Source of the DNA: a virus
IMG/VR virus record: IMGVR_UViG_3300031576_001126
Span: 1-64,000 of that record
Length of the DNA: 64,000 nucleotides
Reading direction: 5' to 3' (one strand)
Positions 62,638 through 64,000 of this stretch are shown here, in pieces. The position numbers were made by a program, and so were the translations under genes. The stretch's first letter is position 1, and every line of letters begins with the position of its first letter. The notes below the pieces were generated by a model. It was not told the DNA's origin and did no database searches. It was given only the letters and a program-made list of their open reading frames with translations.

Positions 62638-64000
62638 ATGATATCTAATTACAGTTCCATTTTATATTACAGCCCGAAGTCAAGGATTCCAACCATTATT
62701 CGTCCAATAAACAATAAATTTTGGACAACTGATAGAACCAATGTGTTGTTTGCCTGGATACACAATTCTTTTGATTTACAGTTGGAATATCAAATACAAG
62801 TTTATTCTTTCAATGTGAAACAACAAGCTATCCCCGATGAATGGGAACAATTAATCGAAGAAGGCAATGACGATGTTTCACCATTTGTTGGTTCGCCTGT
62901 TGTTGATATCTCGGAAATAACCACTGCTCAATTCAAATATATAGATTTTTCAAGCATAGCTCCATTCAATGACGTGGATGGGCAGTATCTTTTTCGCCTG
63001 AAAACAAGAGGGAATGTCGCTTCTGAGTGGTCTGATTGGAATACCGACGGAAGGTTGAATCTTGATGCCGTTAACCCAAAAATCAGGAATGTCTGTATTG
63101 AAAGTCCAAGCTCGTTTGACGAGAACAACAAACCCAATATGGCTTCTTTTATATCGGATTTGTCTATGCCCTTTATATCTTCCGAAAGAATAGTTGGTCT
63201 TGGAACAGTAGAGGATAGACACATAGATAGACAGGAAACAGATGGTCTATTTGTTTATTATGACTATAGAGATAATGCTATTGTTCTAAGGGCACAAAAA
63301 GGAGGGGCAACTACAAATCCAAGATTTTATGGAATGATATCTTTTCATGGAACTGAAAATAACATTGTTCCAGATTTTAGTATTCAATCAGCCATTAAAT
63401 CTTCATATCTTTACAAAATAAACAAGGGGCATCTTGAAGGACCCTTTGAACAAACCAGATTTGAAGATGAAAGCAATGGATTCTTTGTTGGAGATACTAT
63501 AGAAAAAATAATATATAAAGATGATTTTGGATCTACGGTAAACGATTTTATTCCAAAGGGGTTCCCAAAATTTTGGCAGGGTGGAATTTATGGTGGAGCT
63601 TCTGATCATGAAAAATATCCAGCAGGGATGGATAGAAACATTTCTTTCTTTTCTGTTTTTCCATTTAGCACGAAAGTCGTAACTAGAACACTAACCTTCC
63701 CACTAGCTGGGCCAACAGGATTTGACCAAACACAGACTTTTACAGATGCCATAGAACTAACATATCCTGTTCCGTATAACGATTTGTTTATTTTATTTGA
63801 TGGAGCCATGTCTAATATATTAGCTTATGGTCAATATAGAGATACAGATTTATCAGCAACAAAAGATAGTGGCGGAAGTTTTGTTCTTCTTCGAGGCTTG
63901 GATGTCGAAAGCTGGAGAGCCTCTGGACAATCCTTACCGAATCCAAAAGATGAACCAAAACATCAATTTTTCAATGTTACTGGAACAGTTTCCAATCCGC
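62638..64000 (+). CDS. Tail fibre-like protein, cut by the window end
   Basis: An open frame of at least 454 codons from the ATG at 62638 (GAGGT 8 bases upstream) runs through the right edge of the window without a stop. Residues ~30-140 resemble a fibronectin type III fold: TNVLFAWIHNSFDLQLEYQI, then GQYLFRLKTRGNVASEWSDW with the conserved Tyr/Leu and the Ser-x-Trp-Ser. The rest is beta-rich and aromatic, with a segment starting FYGMISFHGTENNIVPDFSI that could be a lectin-type domain. It continues the fibre cluster. Function and total length cannot be given. Confidence 0.9.
   Translation, partial: MISNYSSILYYSPKSRIPTIIRPINNKFWTTDRTNVLFAWIHNSFDLQLEYQIQVYSFNVKQQAIPDEWEQLIEEGNDDVSPFVGSPVVDISEITTAQFKYIDFSSIAPFNDVDGQYLFRLKTRGNVASEWSDWNTDGRLNLDAVNPKIRNVCIESPSSFDENNKPNMASFISDLSMPFISSERIVGLGTVEDRHIDRQETDGLFVYYDYRDNAIVLRAQKGGATTNPRFYGMISFHGTENNIVPDFSIQSAIKSSYLYKINKGHLEGPFEQTRFEDESNGFFVGDTIEKIIYKDDFGSTVNDFIPKGFPKFWQGGIYGGASDHEKYPAGMDRNISFFSVFPFSTKVVTRTLTFPLAGPTGFDQTQTFTDAIELTYPVPYNDLFILFDGAMSNILAYGQYRDTDLSATKDSGGSFVLLRGLDVESWRASGQSLPNPKDEPKHQFFNVTGTVSNP

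Overview
The window looks like part of the virion-structure region of a very large tailed phage. The DNA is AT-rich and almost fully coding, in two long single-direction gene runs. Gene order on the right arm is that of a siphovirus neck and tail: connector, tail completion, tail tube, two assembly chaperones, tape measure, distal-tail/hub proteins and a series of enormous receptor-binding proteins. I saw no tail sheath, so a long non-contractile tail is the best reading, though this is inference. TAA, TAG and TGA all end genes, so there is no stop-codon recoding. Most starts have a strong purine-rich ribosome binding site. The host cannot be read from the sequence. No capsid, portal, terminase, replication, lysis, tRNA or CRISPR features were seen.

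Layout. 1-371: a 16-copy 8-bp array followed by a 6-copy 10-bp array, then non-coding sequence with an inverted repeat and a GC-rich hairpin. 372-10223 (all minus strand): two small proteins, a sulfotransferase, a 1605-residue fibre with about 50 YadA-head-type repeats, two small unknown genes, a GT4 glycosyltransferase and a 68-residue unknown. A strong terminator (7284-7341) splits this cluster. 10224-10308: divergent intergenic region. 10309-14321 (plus): a coiled-coil protein, an actin/Hsp70-superfamily ATPase, a DUF1320-like connector and a tail-completion candidate. 14322-14875: the only large non-coding gap, holding a broken TnpB (IS605 OrfB) N-terminal fragment between two hairpins, then a good sigma70-type promoter. 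14876-19195: a moron-like unknown gene, the tail tube, two paralogous chaperones and a 44-residue antisense membrane microprotein. 19196-31607: tape measure, a 1749-residue distal tail protein, a 1079-residue hub and a small protein. 31621-32187: a GIY-YIG homing endonuclease. 32175-64000: six very large or large tail-tip/fibre proteins (1373, 1899, 4146, 2251, 443 and at least 454 residues), the last cut by the window end.

How it works together. The right arm builds the neck, tube and tip in assembly order and then a large adhesive apparatus. The fibre proteins are mosaics of shared modules: a Gly-Tyr 'YGYG' module with a DFFDVFG-like motif, an ~80-residue cassette also inserted in the YadA-type fibre, CBM-like jelly-roll domains, LVIVD-type beta-propeller repeats, a GDKW repeat and a DDL/VEI repeat. 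The 4146- and 2251-residue proteins are tandem paralogues sharing both ends; the longer has a centre of roughly 2,500 residues that the other does not match. The sulfotransferase and glycosyltransferase beside the YadA-type fibre may decorate virion or host-surface glycans. Four short GC-rich hairpins recur at gene borders; two flank the TnpB fragment. I read them as orphan IS200/IS605-type ends that may have been reused as terminators or leader structures.
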